Assembly (NCBI RefSeq): GCF_018691265.1
Contig: NW_024881272.1
Span: 25,037,323-25,101,322, forward strand
Direction: 5' to 3'
DNA: 64,000 bases
Source: Tyto alba
Taxonomy: Eukaryota; Chordata; Aves; Strigiformes; Tytonidae
Below the pieces are notes generated by a model. It made no database searches and was not told the origin of the DNA. It was given only the letters and a program-made list of their open reading frames with translations. The position numbers were made by a program, and so were the translations under genes. Below, in pieces: positions 44,172-57,800 of this stretch. How positions within the stretch are numbered: the first letter of the stretch is position 1; each line of letters opens with the position of its first letter.

Positions 44172-46504
44172 GTAAAGCCCGGAGGGGAGGGGAAGGGGGG
44201 GGGGGGGGGTACCGGGCCGGTGGCGGCCGTTGGCATGGAGACGCGCGCTCCGCGTGGCGCGGGCCGGCAGCGGGCGGGGGCGCCCGGCGGTGCCGCCCCC
44301 CCCCCCCCCCCCCGGGGGCTGCGGCTGCCGCCATGGCGGGACCGGGGGCCGGTGTGGGGCTGCGGGAGGGGGGTGGGTGTGTGTGTGTGGGGGGGAGGCT
44401 GCCGGCTGCACCCTCCGCGCACCCCCTCGCGTTCCACGCGGTTCCTGAGGCGGGTGGCCCCCCCCGGAGAGGGTTGGGTGGTCAGGAATGGGGCGGTTGG
44501 TGTGTCAGCGCTCTGGCGGAGTGAGCGGTGGGGCAGCCGCGGTGCCGGGGGAGAAGCGAGGGAGGATGCAGTGAATTCTACTGTGGGTTAAATGCTTGCC
44601 GGTATTAATGATTACAGAATTCCCGCCGGTAACCTTCTGTAGGTCACTCCTCATTGCGACCTTAACTGTGATGTATTTTCCAGCATTTTTGAGGTTTTAA
44701 CGCAAGAAGTGGTTTATTTAGGAAACATACCTTTGCAGATATTTGAAAACGTGCAGGCTTGTCAAAAGTGAGAGCGTGTAAGTTCGGTGTGTCCACTTTT
44801 ACGTCTTTCACCCTCACAAAAAAGGGATCTGCTGATTGCTGCTTAGGCATACAGGAATAAGAGACCCAAGAGATCTTAAACTTTGTTTTGATGTGTTTTT
44901 TTTTTTATATCCTAGTTTTACAGAAAAGAAAAATGGGGGATGAGAGTTTGAAAATGTAGATGGTAACCAGTGCTATTTTTTTTTTTCAAGTGAAGGAGAA
45001 AGTGTCACAAATATGAAGACTCCCAGGATGCAGTAATTCATTGCTTTGTTTTGCCATTTTTAGGAGCAAAGTGAAAAACTAGGTTCTTTGACTCTTCTTG
45101 TCAAAAATGTGTCTTAAGTTTATGTTATTATTGCAGATGCATAAGTTTATTCTTTTTTTATAATTTCTTAGGGGTTTTTTTCTAGAAAAGCTGCATTACA
45201 TTGCCTTCAGTTACGGGAGGCTTGTATTTTGGCTTTGACTAGTGGACATCTCTTAAATTTAGATTTCTCAGACTGGCCCCTGGAAGAAGAGCTCTATTTT
45301 TCTGTCTTATTCTCTAGTGCCTTGTTAAGCCAGCTGGTTAAGAGGTGCTGCTGCTTTTGATGCTTATCACTTCCTGAAACAATTAAAGAGCACTAATATT
45401 CTTATTCAGGAAAAAGATAAATCTAAAAGGAGAGGTGGCTTAGTTTCTTCTTAACTGTCCATTAAAATAGTGGTTGGTAGAGCTATCAAATGCAATAGCA
45501 AGGTGTTTGTTGTACTGTTTTGACATGTTGTATATGATATTGACATGGAAATTAGAGGAAATGGTTTCCATTCTTGGTAGTTGTGAATTAAACTTTTTAC
45601 AAATCATGGATACAGAACATGCTGCATACCATAAAATATACAGAAGGCTTGGGAAGCTTCACCAAAACAACATTAACATTTCCTGAGAACAGGGAAGCAG
45701 GAAAGACTGCAAATTCAGAAATACCATTTATTGAGATGCACAAGGCTTTTTAATGGGAGATACTGCCAGTTTGCTTTAAGCTTGAGTGCTCTGACTAAGA
45801 CTGGATGTGACTTGTAGTAACAGGTCTTTACATGCTGGCAAGTATTCAGTGTGATGGAGTCTTTGAGGAGTTTTGCAGCTAAAGTTAAGAAAGCTTCTAC
45901 TTGTGTGAGATGCCCCCCAAATTTCAAAGGGCGACCTGTCATCCCCTCTCCCCTTTTGTCTTCCATTTGAAGTGGTGAAAGTTTTGTAAATGTGGCAGGC
46001 AGCTGGGAATAAACAGAATAAACAGGGCAAAAGCATTTCTGTCTTTAATATCAGTAATTCAGTATTTCTTTAAACATCAGGAGTTGGTAGTATGGATGTG
46101 GTGGAAAGGGCCTTCTGAGATGCAAAAATCAGTATGATACTCCATTTCCACTGACGCAGCTTGTGTCTTGACAAATATTTCCTTGGGGGCCGCTTCTGAT
46201 TTAAGTAGCTCTGTTGTTTCCAAGCCTGTAGTATGCCCTCAGCTGTACCAGTGCAACAGTGTACATAGCTGCAGGGAACTGTTCTGAATTAAACTCGGAT
46301 TTCACAGTTTGTTTGTCATACATTTGCACAAGTTTGTGTTTGAGGGAGACTAAGCTACTCTAATGTTGGAAAAAGTACTTATCAAACTGTGACTGTAGTA
46401 GTTAATCACTGTGCTGACCTTTAGGCCTTTGAAAATCTGGTCCTTCAATGTGCCGTGCTTATAGTTCTGACGTACATACAATTAATATTTTCACTTTTTT
46501 ACCG

Positions 46505-47790
46505 GTTATGTAAGAACATAAAAATGACTGTACTCAGTCGCATTAAAGATCCCGCTAGCCCAGTATCCTGCCTCTCTGCGCTGCCAGAAGCAGATGCTTG
46601 GAGAAGAGTATAGTGTGTATTGAGGAAATACCTCTCCCAGCCTCCAGTAATTTGTGGCTCACAGGTTTCCGGAACTAGAGGTGATATTTGTTTTTAGTGC
46701 CCCCTGTGGGTTTTTTCTTCTATGAATTTGTCCCATCGGTATTTGAAGCCATGTATGCTTGTAGCATCCACAGCATCCTGTGGCTGAGTGTTGTAAGACT
46801 TAAACACATTTTGTGTGGAAAACACACTTATTTTGTTTGTTTTTGAACTTTCTGCCTGTTTGTTTCATGACTTGTTTGTTAATTCTTATATTGGAAGAGG
46901 TGGTGAAAAAGAGAATCCATGTTCTTCTGTGTGGCTTACAACTTGCTAACTTTTAATTTTATTTACCATTCCTAGCTTGTGACTTTTCCAGAGGCGTTTT
47001 AGAAAGAAGTGACTCTATCCTTTTCATTGTCCTTGCTGTTTTCTTTGTGCCTTTCGCAGGTCTGTTCCTGATTGGAGATAGCGATGATGGGATCAGAGCG
47101 ACAGGGTTGGGGAACAGTAACCAGGACTGGCTACAGTATTTCAGCATATGAGACCCTCTAAACTTACATAGCATATTAGGTTTTATTCTTTAATTTTACC
47201 TGCTTTTTTCTTGATGCTCTTTAAGCATGGAGCTGGGACTTTTGTGGATCTGTCTTATTGTAGCTCCTGAACCATGCTTAAATGGTAATACCTAGTTCAG
47301 AATTTGTCTTTGTGTATATAAATTTAGGATTTTTTTTTTTTTTTTTTTTACGGTATGCATCACTTTACATTTATCTGCATATAATCTTATCTGCTACTTT
47401 ACAGCCCACTTAAACAGTATCATTAAGGTCGTCTTCAGATCTTTGGCCATCACTTTTGCAACCTTGAAAAACTTTAAGCTTTGTCAGCAAACTCTGTCAC
47501 GTAAGTGTTGAGCTTTGCTAGATTTTGCTTTAAAATGTTGAAGGTATTGATCCCAGAACAGGTCCTTGTGGGACTCTACGGGTGTTCGTTCTTTTTTGAT
47601 AAAAAGGCCAATTATTCCAACTTCTTATTTCCCTGTCTGTTAATTAGTCATTAATTCAAAGTTGAATTGTCCTTCTTGTCCCATGGCAGTTTGGTTTTAT
47701 TTAGTGGGGGCATCTTTGTCAAACACAGCCTACTTGGGTTTCTCTAAAGCATCAGCTTAATCATCGTACGTTTGCTGAATACATTGAAGG
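46505..47790 (-). mobile_element. Decayed CR1-like LINE, minus strand, with RT motifs
   Basis: On the minus strand, around 47560-47590, the sequence reads RVPQGPVLGI, the PQG/LGP block of LINE reverse transcriptase. Further along, at about 47485, it reads EFADKA, a damaged FADD catalytic motif in which the second Asp has become Lys. The rest (from taagaacataaaa near 46510 to about 47790) resembles long ancient amniote CR1 copies that I remember, in antisense. Many stops and indels show that it is dead. Confidence 0.7.
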
Positions 47791-48029
47791 AGAAAAATGG
47801 AAAGTTGAAGTGAAAGTTATTGTGGCAGTCACCATCATCCAGAGGCATATTATAAGCATTAGATTGTTTCCATATCATGCTTACATAATTAGTTTGAGAC
47901 ATTGTGATATTTTTTGGCTATGATTCATGCGAGATCTTTCACAATATTTGTCAGAGGTGCTTTTATTAACATTTTCTACTTTAGGTAGAAGTCAAAGGTC
48001 AAAGTTCTCATACAAAGGACTCTTCAATG

Positions 48030-48450
48030 TCTAGAAGATACGTCTTAAAGGTGTTATGATGGAAGCGTACAAGACCATGGTTGGTATGTAGAGGGTAGCA
48101 AAAAGCAACTGACAGTTTCCTCTAGTATTAAGCTAGGAGTCAGACTTAAAAAGAGAATCTTCACACAAAAGGTAATACATGTATGATTTTTTTTTTTGGC
48201 CAAGGGATGCAATGGATGCAAAAGGCATTTAGAGTTGGAAGGGATCTTGTGAAGATTATTAAATAGGCAGATGACATCTACTTGGGGAAAGCAGCTGAAA
48301 TTAACTACTGTCTAGGAGAACATGAGAACAGGGCACATGCATGATGCTTCCCTTTATTTGTCTGTGGGGACTGTTTCTGCTATTTTTATAGGGTTTTTTC
48401 CACGATGAATTGTTAGCCTGTCCTTAACAAATCTAAATCCTGCCTTCCTC
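48030..48450 (+). mobile_element. LINE 3'-end fossil, plus strand
   Basis: The phrases cagtttcctctagtattaag, gaatcttcacacaaaaggta and a degenerate gatgcaaaaggcatttagag resemble the 3' region of ancient CR1 copies (the usual pattern is a TTTCCTCT block, then TTCACACA, then ATTCAAAAGGAGATT). It lies head-to-head with the minus-strand copy just before it. Confidence 0.4.
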
Positions 48451-50040
48451 TGAAATCAAGGGGAGATTAAATGGATAGGAGGAAAGCTGAAGTATTGTGG
48501 CAGGTCCAGGGGTGTGGAGGTTGAGGGTCAAAAGAGTAAAAATAGAGGACACTGAGAACTGAGTATTGCTGAACAGTGTTCTCTGCTCCGTTCTGAAGGC
48601 ATCCAGGGAGCTGGTGGGTGCTGCCCTGCGGTGCTTTGCTCAGATGTTTGAGGGTGAGGGAACAGAAACAAACCCCATGCTTGTTGGCATTTCACCCTCG
48701 CTTCTGTCAAGATTCCCTCTCCTCTCACTGTGGATGGCCAGGGCCAGGAGAGGATTTATGAGTAGATTCTCTGACTTTGTGATTTTGTAGGATGATAAAG
48801 AGATGAAGGGAAAAAGAGTAGCAGAATCTCAACAAGTAGTTCAAGGAGCTGGTAGAGGGACCGCAAGTTGTAGAGGTGGGATTTTGGGTTAGATGGACCC
48901 TTTGTCTTGTATAAAGTTTATCCTGGCTGCTGCTGGCGAACAGTTGGACTGAAATGTTGCTAAACCTGGAGGCTCCCCAGCTTGCATGTATGTTCATTGT
49001 GTGGGAAATGTTCAGCTGATGCCAACAGGCGAGCTGCATATATAATACTGAGAAAGGTGAAAAACCTCCTTAGTCCAGGTTAGTTTCATGTTGGGAGAGC
49101 CCTTTCTTTAGGGCAGGCAGCGCAGTGGACTATCTCCAGCTGTCAGTTTTGATGTGCCTGAAGAAGGGAGATCTTGCGTGTTCATCAGGCAGTACATTTT
49201 GTCATTTATGCATTGGATAGAAAGTATTTCTTGATCTTCAAACAAGGTAACTGACTTAACAATCAAATCATTTAACTATTATAGGCATTTGAAAATGCAG
49301 TGCTGCAGACTTTCTGAGAGAAGTGAAAATATTCCTTTCTCTCCACTGTCTTTGAAACTTTGTAGATCTCTATGTTCCAAAGCCAAAATGGATTACTGTG
49401 GTTATCTACTGTGATTTCCCCACATGTGCAGGCTGTGAAGCTTTCTTCAAAGATAAAACATCTCTCTTAAATTGATCTTCTCTTAGCTTTAGATCATGGT
49501 GTGTCTGTCACCTCTTCTGGAAAGCTCTGCTAATGTTTAATTATTCCTGCAGTTAGGAAACTAAACTACATCTTATTTCAAGGCTTGTTTTGTCCAATGT
49601 CCAACTTTCAGCTGTGGAATATGCCTATGCTAGCACAGGCAGTAAAAGTTCTCTACTATCTAATATCTTTTCCATGTATAACTATTTCAAGGGTAAAATC
49701 TAGCTTCAGTGGGGACAGAAGACACTTTGTTCTTTTGCTTCTAGCACTTTGTGCTTTCCCCCCCGATTGTTCTTGGTGTGTGTGCACCAAAAATAGGTAA
49801 TATTCTGGCAGCAGCCTGGAATACTGTGGTCACAGTTAAGGTTACTTCTTCACTACTGTGTGATATTTGTCTTTTTACAATTTCAGGGATTGCATTACCA
49901 CAATTGGGTGTGTCGTATGAGAGAGTTTTGTAACATTATGCCTATGTGGATATTTCTACTCCCTGTATTCAGGACATAGTGCAAATTGGTCTAAGACTAC
50001 TTACAAATGTTAGGTTAGAAAGCTTATCACTCTTCTAATG

Positions 50041-50048
<8 letters not shown>

Positions 50049-50089
<41 letters not shown>
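50049..50089. repeat. Poly-T tract, 41 bp
   Basis: An uninterrupted run of 41 T. The length in the assembly may be unreliable. Confidence 0.9.
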
Positions 50090-50090
<1 letters not shown>

Positions 50091-51166
50091 GTAAGGAATG
50101 GCAAAGGATCTTTTCCACAGACTTCTCACTCTGTTGATTTTTTTGGAAAGGAGTCAGTGACTGGCAGGGAGAAACTGGCCAAACCCCAGAGTGCTAGTCA
50201 GATTTGGTTTGCCTCCACAGCTGCAAAGAAGCTATTACCATGCTTTCTTTGCTGCGTGGCATACCTGGAAGAGATCTTTCTTTTTTCCCTAATCAGAACT
50301 TCTGGGCTTTAAATATAATAAGTATTTTCTCTCTTTTTTTTTTTTTTTTTTTAAATTCTAGGTGCCATCAGTGCTATTAAAGGCAGTACCTCTATTGTGA
50401 TGAGCTCTGTACGTAGACTGAATTACAGTTTGGGGTTCTTTGGTTATTTCTACTGTGACTCTTCCCCCTTCTGTTTGCTAGGTGAAGAAGCGAGCTTTTG
50501 GAGTTCAGCTGACACTGCTTCTGAGCTTTCTCTACACCTCTGTCTCTCAGGCTGCTGATCAGAGCTCTGTTGCAGTTCATGTTTTGCTCCCCCAGCCATG
50601 GACCCTATGATTAACAGCTCACAACAGTCAAAGCTGTTTCTTCTAACTGCCTATCAAAGCCTACAAACTGGAATGAAAATGAGTCTGAAGATTGAAGTTT
50701 ATTTCCAAAATTCAAGCAAATAAACAGAATCAAATGGATGCTAGCAATGCAGATTGCATTTGCAATACAGTGTGGTTTTTAATATTTACATTACAGATTC
50801 CATAAAAGCAAATATAGATTAAACATAGCCGTATATACTCTGTAAGCATCATTGCCTCTTCTTGTCGAAGGAGGGATGGAGTGCTGCTGACTTCTAGAAG
50901 ATCAGGAATCATCTGTTTATATAAATACTTGCAGCTACCTGTTTTGGGATATTATTGCCATTCAGGGCTGATTTTAGGGCAATTCTGTCCTGTGCCTGTT
51001 TCATCAAGGGAGCTAAAGAAAGTCTTAAGGAAGACATTGGCAAAAACTCCTAAATTATGATCTGTGGATGTGATTTACCATTAAAAACTCGGTCTTATTT
51101 TTCCCATCTGCCTTTGTTGCTGTCTAGCCCTTTTTCTCATTACAGGGAGAGAGCAAAAAGTAAGCG

Positions 51167-51204
51167 TGTGTTTGTTTTTTTTTTTTTGTTTTTTTTTTTT
51201 TTTT
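51167..51204. repeat. T-rich tract
   Basis: A run of T broken only by single G residues, followed by ATATATAT. Confidence 0.85.
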
Positions 51205-51693
51205 AATATATATGGGAAGATGTCAAGTTCTAGCCTGTAAAGATTCTAATATGGTGAACCAGAGTCCAGAGTATATGGTTCACTGGCAGGCATGCTTACT
51301 CATCCTCAGTTTAATTTCTTAAGTTTACCCCTTTCTCTATAGAGAAATAAAAGTAGTGAAGAAGCCAGAGCATAGCTGCAGAAGAAGCTGTTTCCTATGA
51401 CATGTATGGTTCTGTCTCTGTTTTCTTCTCTGTCCTTTTCTGAGGAGGCAAGAAAAGAAGCCAGAAAGATCAAACCTCTCAGTGTCCTGTAGGTATGTCT
51501 TGCTGCCTTCCATAAGCTGATTCTTGTTGATGCCGGAGCTACTCCTTCATTTCATTAGCCATAGTTTTGCCCGTCTGTATTTTGATCGGGCAGCAGTGGC
51601 AGCTGCTGGCAGCATGTCTCTCTGAGTTCACTTGTATGTTCATACTGATTTTTTTCAAGTATGAAAGGGAGGGTGGGAAGTGATTGAAGAAAA

Positions 51694-51870
51694 GACTCAT
51701 CCAAAATCAGGCAAAGGAGAATAGAGTCAAGTGAGCAATTCTACAATGTGCTTGTTAGATAGTAACAAAATGTCGCCAAAAGATTCATCTAGAAGCAGAC
51801 AAAAGGGATGTAGAGTCAAGTGACCAATTCTGCCATGGGCTTGTTAGATAATAGCAAAATAGAGCCAAAG
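51694..51870. repeat. Two-copy 88-bp tandem duplication
   Basis: Copy 1 (51694-51781) and copy 2 (51782-about 51870) share the blocks TAGAGTCAAGTGA, CAATTCT and GCTTGTTAGATA. They differ at roughly one site in six, so the duplication is old. Confidence 0.85.
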
Positions 51871-54800
51871 GGCATACGGCACTTCCCTGGTCTGATATAA
51901 TAAAAACATCACCTCCCTCAAAGTTGAATATTAATGGACAAACCTAATTTGTTTAAATCAGTAAGTAGGTGGGCATTGCATCAGCAGCTTAGATGATTTA
52001 GATGATTTCAATTTCCTGTCACAAGTGAAGAGAAAGAGTAAATATTGTGTATTACCCACATTAATTTCATATCTTGCATATTAGAATAGCTAAGCAGGCA
52101 GTGGAGAGATTATGAATATATAGGTGTTCATGTTGCTGATGGTTTGCATCCGAGTTTAGCAGTGCATTGCATTTCTTGTCCAAAAGGTGTACAGAAGTGA
52201 AGGAGCCAAGAGAAATCTTCTATCAGAAGTGTCTGGATTTGGTGTGGGACTACTTGTCTTTATAATCATAATCGATTATTAGCTTGAAGGTAACAGTTAC
52301 TGCTACTTAGTATTTATTAGAGAGCATTTGAGGAAAACAGCGGGGTGCTGTCCAAGACTAGGATTAGGCACCTATTTGCAAAGCACTCAGAAAGACTGTG
52401 GATATATTCATGACTGTATGCTTCAGGAAACCAAGTAACATCTGTGTGAATTGTGTTGGAGGAATGGATATGCATTATTGACTTTATGCCTAGAAGTTGT
52501 CTTACTTCTTGAGCAAGCTCATATGCTTTCTTGCAGAGCAAAGAATGTGAGCATTGCTGTGCCTGTCAGGGTAGTTCTTAAGAGAGTCTCAGAGGCAATT
52601 CTTTATTTTTATCTGATAGGTTATTTTTATTGCCTGAGCTGCCTGTTGTGTTCCATAAGCCAACATAACTTTGGTGCTTATAAAAAATGCAGTGGATTAT
52701 TATAAATATGATGATAGACATTTGTTTAAAATAAAATGTTTTTTAACTCTTCTTTAATTCTTATTCATGGAACCTGAGTAGCTGAGGCTAAGAAAGCAGT
52801 GAAGACCAGGTTAGTGAACTGTTTGAGACTAAAACAAAAAGCTTTATCACCCATCAAGACCTTGTTCCTCAAGAACCACAGTAGCTAAATAGACAGGTCA
52901 CGTTGAGTCTTAACAGTTTCATTTCCACATCACATAATGATGTGCTGTGGTTAGTGGTTTTTTTTTGTAGTGATGTACAAATAAGCCTGGTGGAAATGCT
53001 GCTCTTTGGAGGAAGAATCTGAGTTCATGGTCACTCAAAAAACTACTTTTTTACAAGGAAGTAGAAAAATCTATTTCAGGTGAGGAAAATGCACTCATCT
53101 TTCTGGTGGCTTGGCGGAAGTCAGTCTTGGCTGTAGAAACTTGATGCTCTGTGATATCTCACTGTAGTAGAAAGATTTGAAGGCTTTGTTTGGTTTGTAA
53201 TGAAGTAGCTCTGTTGTTACCATTAAGACCTGCTTTAAAACATTTTTCTTTTTTCACTTGCTCTGAAGAGTATTATCTAGTTTACAGTTTAGGTCCCATG
53301 AACTCTAAAGCTAGTAATCTGTCAAATTATTTTTAGATGTTCTGTTATAAATACACATTACAGTGCAGTGAGGGAAGAGGGTTCAAGACTGAATATCCAG
53401 CAAGAAATAAAAAAAATCCAGCTGTCTAGCTTGTCAGTTTTTTGCTATTTGGAATTGCTCTGACATGATTGGAGGTCCATTTACATGGATGATGCTCTGT
53501 TTCTTTCCAGGAAGAAATAGTGTCTTTGCTATTAGAACTTCATTGTAAATATTTTCACTTTTTATTACACATATAGTAAACAATTTAACAACAAAATACT
53601 TTATAAAACCTTTTAGTTTGTCTGGATTTTGATGAATGTGAAAGCAAGATAGTGCTTTAAAACATTCCATGTACCTGTTTAAATTTCCAGAAGCAGATAA
53701 CACTGTTAGGGTTGGACTGTGGGGATTTAAAAAATTTTTGAAATGTAATTTCTCATTCAGTTTCAGTCCACAGATGTTTTTGTGAATGGACTATATGGGA
53801 AGATTTTCTCTAATTTTTTTACTACATAGTGTGACATTCCACCATAAACATTTTCAACAGTACAAAGCCAAAATAAATCATTTAACTATTTAATTGAATG
53901 ACACTTGGATAACTTTTTTTGGCTTTTACTGTATCATGATAGTATTTCTGAAACTCTTGTTTTCGGTGTTTGCCGTCTCAGCTAATTCTGCTAGTAGTAA
54001 AAATGCTTAACAAAAGTTATAATAAGCTGAATTTCAGTGCCCTTCTGGAGCGCTGCTTCTATTATCTGCACAATGTGCAAACATCCAGCAATCCTTTCAA
54101 GACGGATTTCCAGTGGCACTTACAGTGGTTGCTTATATGAGGCTATATTCTGCGAGCCCTAACTTCTTGCAGTGACTGAGCTGACTTTTGGAAATTAGCT
54201 AGTTATACACTATGTGTGTTTATCACTTTGGTATGTTAGCTGCTAGCACATGAGAATTGGAATTAAAAAAAAAAATAAATTTGTACGTCCTGCCATCCCT
54301 GTTGATTTTTCCCTATCGGATTTGGTGGAAGAATTCACAGACCACTTTGTTTTCCGTGATAGAAGAGAAAATACAGACTTATTACAATGGTACAATAGCT
54401 GGCCTGCGGAATATAGAAAGCAGTTTTACTGAAGACTGTATGGTGTTTATGGTTGAATCCAAACTTGAGACACTTTGTCATCTTTTATTAATCCAGCCAA
54501 ACAAAAACTATGTGCAAAAGATACATCCACTAAGGAGTGAGGGGAATTCAGTACTGTCTGTGGGATGAAAACTTGTGAAAACATAGTGTAGCTGCGTTTC
54601 AAGAAGCTTGAAGATTTTAATGAAATGTAGTACTTATGAGGTATAGTAATTGATGCTCACGCGTGTTCTTTTCCATTTCAAATACACATCTGCCATGCTT
54701 TGAGCTCAATAAGAATGAGTTTTTAAAAAATAATTTCTAATATGCCTTTCTGGTACCATGTATAATAACTCTTGCGTATGCGTGCTTTTTTCATGACAGT

Positions 54801-57800
54801 CATACACCTGTAGAAGGACTGCATAAACACCTGGTTTATATTCTACAAATGGTTTAAGCACTGTTCCATGCTTCCAGGAAGGCTGTCTCCCTGTGCATGC
54901 TGATTTCCAGTTATCCCAGGTATTAACCTTGGGGTTTGCTTCTCTTTTCATTGAAGAGCATACAGCTTAGAACCATGAAATCACATTTCTCTGCATTCTT
55001 TCTTAAAATACAATTTGTCATTACAAAGCAACTACACAAATCGACAGAATTGCATAGATACCTTTGTCCTTTATGTGGCTTTCAGAGCAAGCATGTACAA
55101 GACCTAAAGAATCCAACTTCACTAATGCAAGCAAAGTGTTAAACTCTTGGAAAGGTGAAACTGGAAAAGAGTATGTAATGGAGACCTGTGGAGCTACTTA
55201 GGGAAAAAAATGCACTGATAGGCAGTGAAATAATTTAATGTCTTGCATTGTTTTTCTGATGTTTGTTCCATTAACCTCCTGGTGGTTGCATGTCCTCTGT
55301 TCACTGAGGACTAGAGGAGAGGGCTAGCAGCAGCTCTGCTTATGATTGTATCTTTTGCCATTTGACGTGGAGTGAGACCCCAGTTCTATTTCAAAGAAGC
55401 CATTGTAAGACCCTAGAGCAAGGATATCATCTCAAAAATGAAATGCTTAATAATTAAAACAGGTTTATTAGTCACTAAAATCACACCATTCAACCTTTAG
55501 TGTATTTACAAATACTTTATGATAAGAAAAAAAATCATATTTTAACATGGAGCCTTAGAAAAGACCTTTATAACGGAACAGAGTGGTGAGGACGGATGTT
55601 AAGCATTCTGGACAGCACCAGAAGATGAGAGAGTACAAATAAATAAATTATAGTCACTGTTTTAGAAGAAAGCTTATAAATGAGTTGTATAGTTAATACA
55701 GTGACTGTAGGCATTTAGATGTTTAAACATTCAGACGTAGATGGATGTAGTCACATTAGTAGCAAATATGTCTTTCTCTGTTTTATTAAATGACTTAAAT
55801 TAGACCTGTGCAGCGTGAATATGGCAAAAATACATGATCCTGAATGTTAAGTTGTGCATTCAGTTAGTTATTTGTATGTTCTTTGACCTTTGCATTGATC
55901 CCTGTTTTTAGGACAGAGAAGAATCTGGTTACAGCATTGCTTTGCCAGTTTAGCAGACACTTCAGCAAAGTGTCTTCTGACTGTAGTCTTTCAGTCTGAG
56001 CTCGAGGCTCAGCGATGTTCATGAACTGAACAGTTGGGCATTGTTTTTGTTCTCAAGCAGAAGGGAAGAAATACGTGTTTTGTCCTTGAAAAAATTTTGG
56101 CTGTTGTTTGTTTGGGATAGAATTGTCTTATGCTGTTTGGTGAGGAGAAGCTTTTATTCCAAACTATAGAGGCTCCATTTCTTTGTGCAGACATTGATAA
56201 GAATTGTGAATTAGTTTATCTTTGTCTGCCATTTTATGTGATTTCTGTTAAGAAAAGCTATGGATTAAGTGCTTGTTGTGTTTTCAAAGGTTAACTTAAT
56301 TTCCTTTAGGTCTAAAGCCATTGGTAGTTTTATTTACGGTCTTATAATCAAGTGATAACTTCTTTTCCCTCATTCCATACGTGCAGATCTGTTGTTGAGT
56401 TTGAGGGAAAATTTGTTATGGGAAAAACTTCACATAAGTGCTTCTTAGTTTTGCTGTGTATCGATGTGCTTATCTCATGGTGGGAGGTGAGAAGATTCCA
56501 GATCGTTCATGGAGACAAAAAGATTGATACCAAAGGATTGGAACTTGCACTGTCACAAACAAAAAAAGTATTTAATTTCTTTTTCAGCTGCAAATAGCAA
56601 TCTTCCTCAGTGATGATAACACCACATTAAAATGTATCTTGGCCTTTCTTCATCATGTAGGTCAGCAAATAGTGTTTTAACTCTTAGACCATTGTGCCTG
56701 GTTAGATTGTATTTCGTCACTAGTCTGTCTAACTGCAGATGGTTCCACTATTATTACTATTTAGGTGATAGTTGAAATATGTAAAAGCCTCCTGGGCAAA
56801 AAAAATACCAAAAAAAAAAAGCCCCTTGAACTCACCTGAGCAGTTCCCCACCAAAGTTCAGTTTGAGTTACCTTTTTCTTTTTTTTTGTGAGCAGCTTTA
56901 TTTGAAACAAACCTTGGAACACAGTTGGGCACAGATTTCTCTCTAGTAGTCCCTTAGCCTTGTGACAGTTTTTTAAGAGCTATGTCTCATACTGGACCAG
57001 AGACTTTTATTTGAGACTATACTTTTAACTTAATGACTCTTAACATTTTTCTTTGGGAAGTGCTTTATTCAAAAGAAGATTAGAACTCTGCCTGTTAGTA
57101 AATAAGTCATTTTTATACAGCATGCACATTTTAATACACTATATTATTGTTTACTTGTCAAACTTTGTGGTTTTCGCTAGTATTTTAATTTTAAATATAT
57201 TTTATTTGTGCTTTAGACATAGAAAATTCTATATTGTTTTGGATTGAGAATCAAATATTAATACAGATAACTTCTTATTTTTTGAAATGTGACTCAGAGG
57301 CTCCTGTCAGTAATGTATAAAATTAGGTGAAACTCTCTTTCAGGTCATATTGCTGTGAAACAACTGTTTATATAAATTCAGTGAACTAACCTATCACTAG
57401 GTCTTGTTCAAGGGGTTTATGTAGGCAAACAAGGGGTTTATGTTCCCAATGAAGATAACCTGATTGTAGCTTTGTTTATAGGCATTAAACAGAATTTACA
57501 GAGGTATAAGCAGATATTTTATGTTGTTCTGCTGTTTCCTTGGTAATGAGACAGTGTTGTAATGTGAAAAAAAAAATATATATATATATAATTGGAGTCA
57601 TGAAAGCTCACTCCTTGAAAAAAACCATGAGCATCAGTGTTTCAGGGAATCAAGGCACTCTGCAGAATGTTCTGGTAATTCTTCTTTTTTATAGCCAATA
57701 TGAAATCATAGGTCTTTTTACATGCACAGCTTAAGCTACAGCTGTGTTTCTGCTGCTTGCCTGGTTCCTTAATCAGTTCCCATTCTAGTCTTTCTTACAG

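Larger units (their letters stand above)
42970..44560. promoter_or_regulatory. MAST2: CpG island and promoter of MAST2
   Basis: Very GC-rich, CpG-dense sequence with long G and C homopolymers (C17 at 43681-43697, C18 at 44296-44313, G runs near 43317-43330 and 44196-44208). It spans the presumed transcription start and first coding exon. No TATA box is visible and I cannot fix the start site. Confidence 0.8.

Noticed and set aside
43202..44437. 411-codon minus-strand ORF rich in Pro, Arg and Gly
   Set aside because: It is an artefact of the CpG island: GC-rich sequence lacks stops in all frames. It overlaps the MAST2 first exon in antisense and shows no domain.
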